Below are positions 23,742 through 23,862 of a DNA stretch of 23,862 nt, piece after piece (positions within the stretch are counted from its first letter, which is position 1; every line of letters begins with the position of its first letter). This DNA comes from Rhodanobacter sp. (GTDB taxonomy: Bacteria; Pseudomonadota; Gammaproteobacteria; Xanthomonadales; Rhodanobacteraceae), in assembly GCA_026193555.1 (NCBI GenBank), contig JAPHUU010000339.1, positions 1 through 23,862 of the forward strand. Direction: 5' to 3'. A model generated the notes under the pieces. That model made no database searches, had not been told where the DNA came from, and saw only the letters and a list, made by a program, of their open reading frames with translations. A program made the translations under genes and the position numbers.

Positions 23742-23862
23742 ATGTCCATTCTCTTCGTGTGTCTTGGCAATATCTGCCGCTCGCCGCTGGTGGCGGCGGT
23801 GGCGCGTCGGCGTTTCGCCGACGCGGATTGCCCCATCCCGGTGGATTCCTGCGGCACCGGTG
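23742..23862 (+). CDS. Low-molecular-weight protein tyrosine phosphatase (3' truncated by window)
   Basis: Only the first 40 codons are present. MSILFVCLGNICRSPL contains the CX5R phosphate-binding loop (Cys7 to Arg13, followed by Ser-Pro) at the extreme N terminus, exactly where this family has it. The next residues ending VDSCGTG match the conserved strand after helix 1. Family members dephosphorylate tyrosine kinases of exopolysaccharide export or have housekeeping roles; which applies cannot be told from this fragment. It lies 49 bases after kdsB and may be cotranscribed. Confidence 0.92.
   Translation, partial: MSILFVCLGNICRSPLVAAVARRRFADADCPIPVDSCGTG

Noticed and set aside
1..23862. 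Search for CRISPR arrays, insertion sequences, prophage, integrase or defence genes
   Set aside because: I saw no regularly spaced repeats, transposase or integrase motifs, attachment-site duplication next to tRNA-Leu, or composition shift; the content is housekeeping throughout.

Overview
The window is an ordinary, densely packed chromosomal segment of a high-GC gammaproteobacterium. The gene content and arrangement point to the Lysobacterales (Xanthomonadales), most likely Rhodanobacteraceae such as Rhodanobacter or Dyella. This placement is inferred from protein style and gene order, not from a marker phylogeny. Nearly every gene belongs to a well-known housekeeping family. I found no prophage, insertion sequence, CRISPR array, toxin-antitoxin pair or recognisable defence system, and I do not think the window holds an undescribed multi-gene system. 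The points worth a second look are regulatory and architectural.

Layout. (1) 1-1170: the last 31 codons of an unidentified gene, a VOC/glyoxalase-fold protein, and a convergent HAD phosphatase. (2) 1218-1461, minus strand: tRNA-Leu(CAG) with a near-consensus promoter and two tandem, sequence-related terminator hairpins. (3) 1527-5280, plus: rnr-rlmB-small membrane protein, joined by two ATGA stop/start overlaps. (4) 5367-10156, minus: the phosphate uptake operon pstS-pstC-pstA-pstB-phoU, with a Pho box before pstS and an internal terminator after pstS. (5) 10232-10891, minus: RNase T (rnt). (6) 10965-12500, plus: an outer-membrane porin preceded by a second Pho-box-like element and followed by a strong terminator, so probably a phosphate-starvation porin. 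(7) 12544-14823, minus: nudJ-mnmA-hflD, the order known from E. coli but without purB after it. (8) 14934-17668, plus: clpS-clpA, ending in a bidirectional terminator shared with convergent infA (minus). (9) 18021-18296 minus and 18395-19162 plus: a PHA-granule-region family protein and, divergently, a membrane-anchored FHA-like protein. (10) 19252-23862, plus: serC-pheA-aroA-kdsB and the first 40 codons of a low-molecular-weight tyrosine phosphatase.

How the genes work together. The porin would bring phosphate through the outer membrane. PstS would capture it in the periplasm, PstCAB would import it, and PhoU would report sufficiency to PhoR/PhoB; the two Pho boxes tie the two transcription units together. 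RNase R, RNase T, RlmB, MnmA, tRNA-Leu and IF-1 serve RNA metabolism and translation. ClpS/ClpA feed N-degron substrates to ClpP. SerC, PheA and AroA supply serine, phenylalanine and chorismate, and KdsB makes CMP-Kdo for lipopolysaccharide. Several starts are non-ATG: GTG for rnr, pstS, mnmA and serC, and TTG for aroA.
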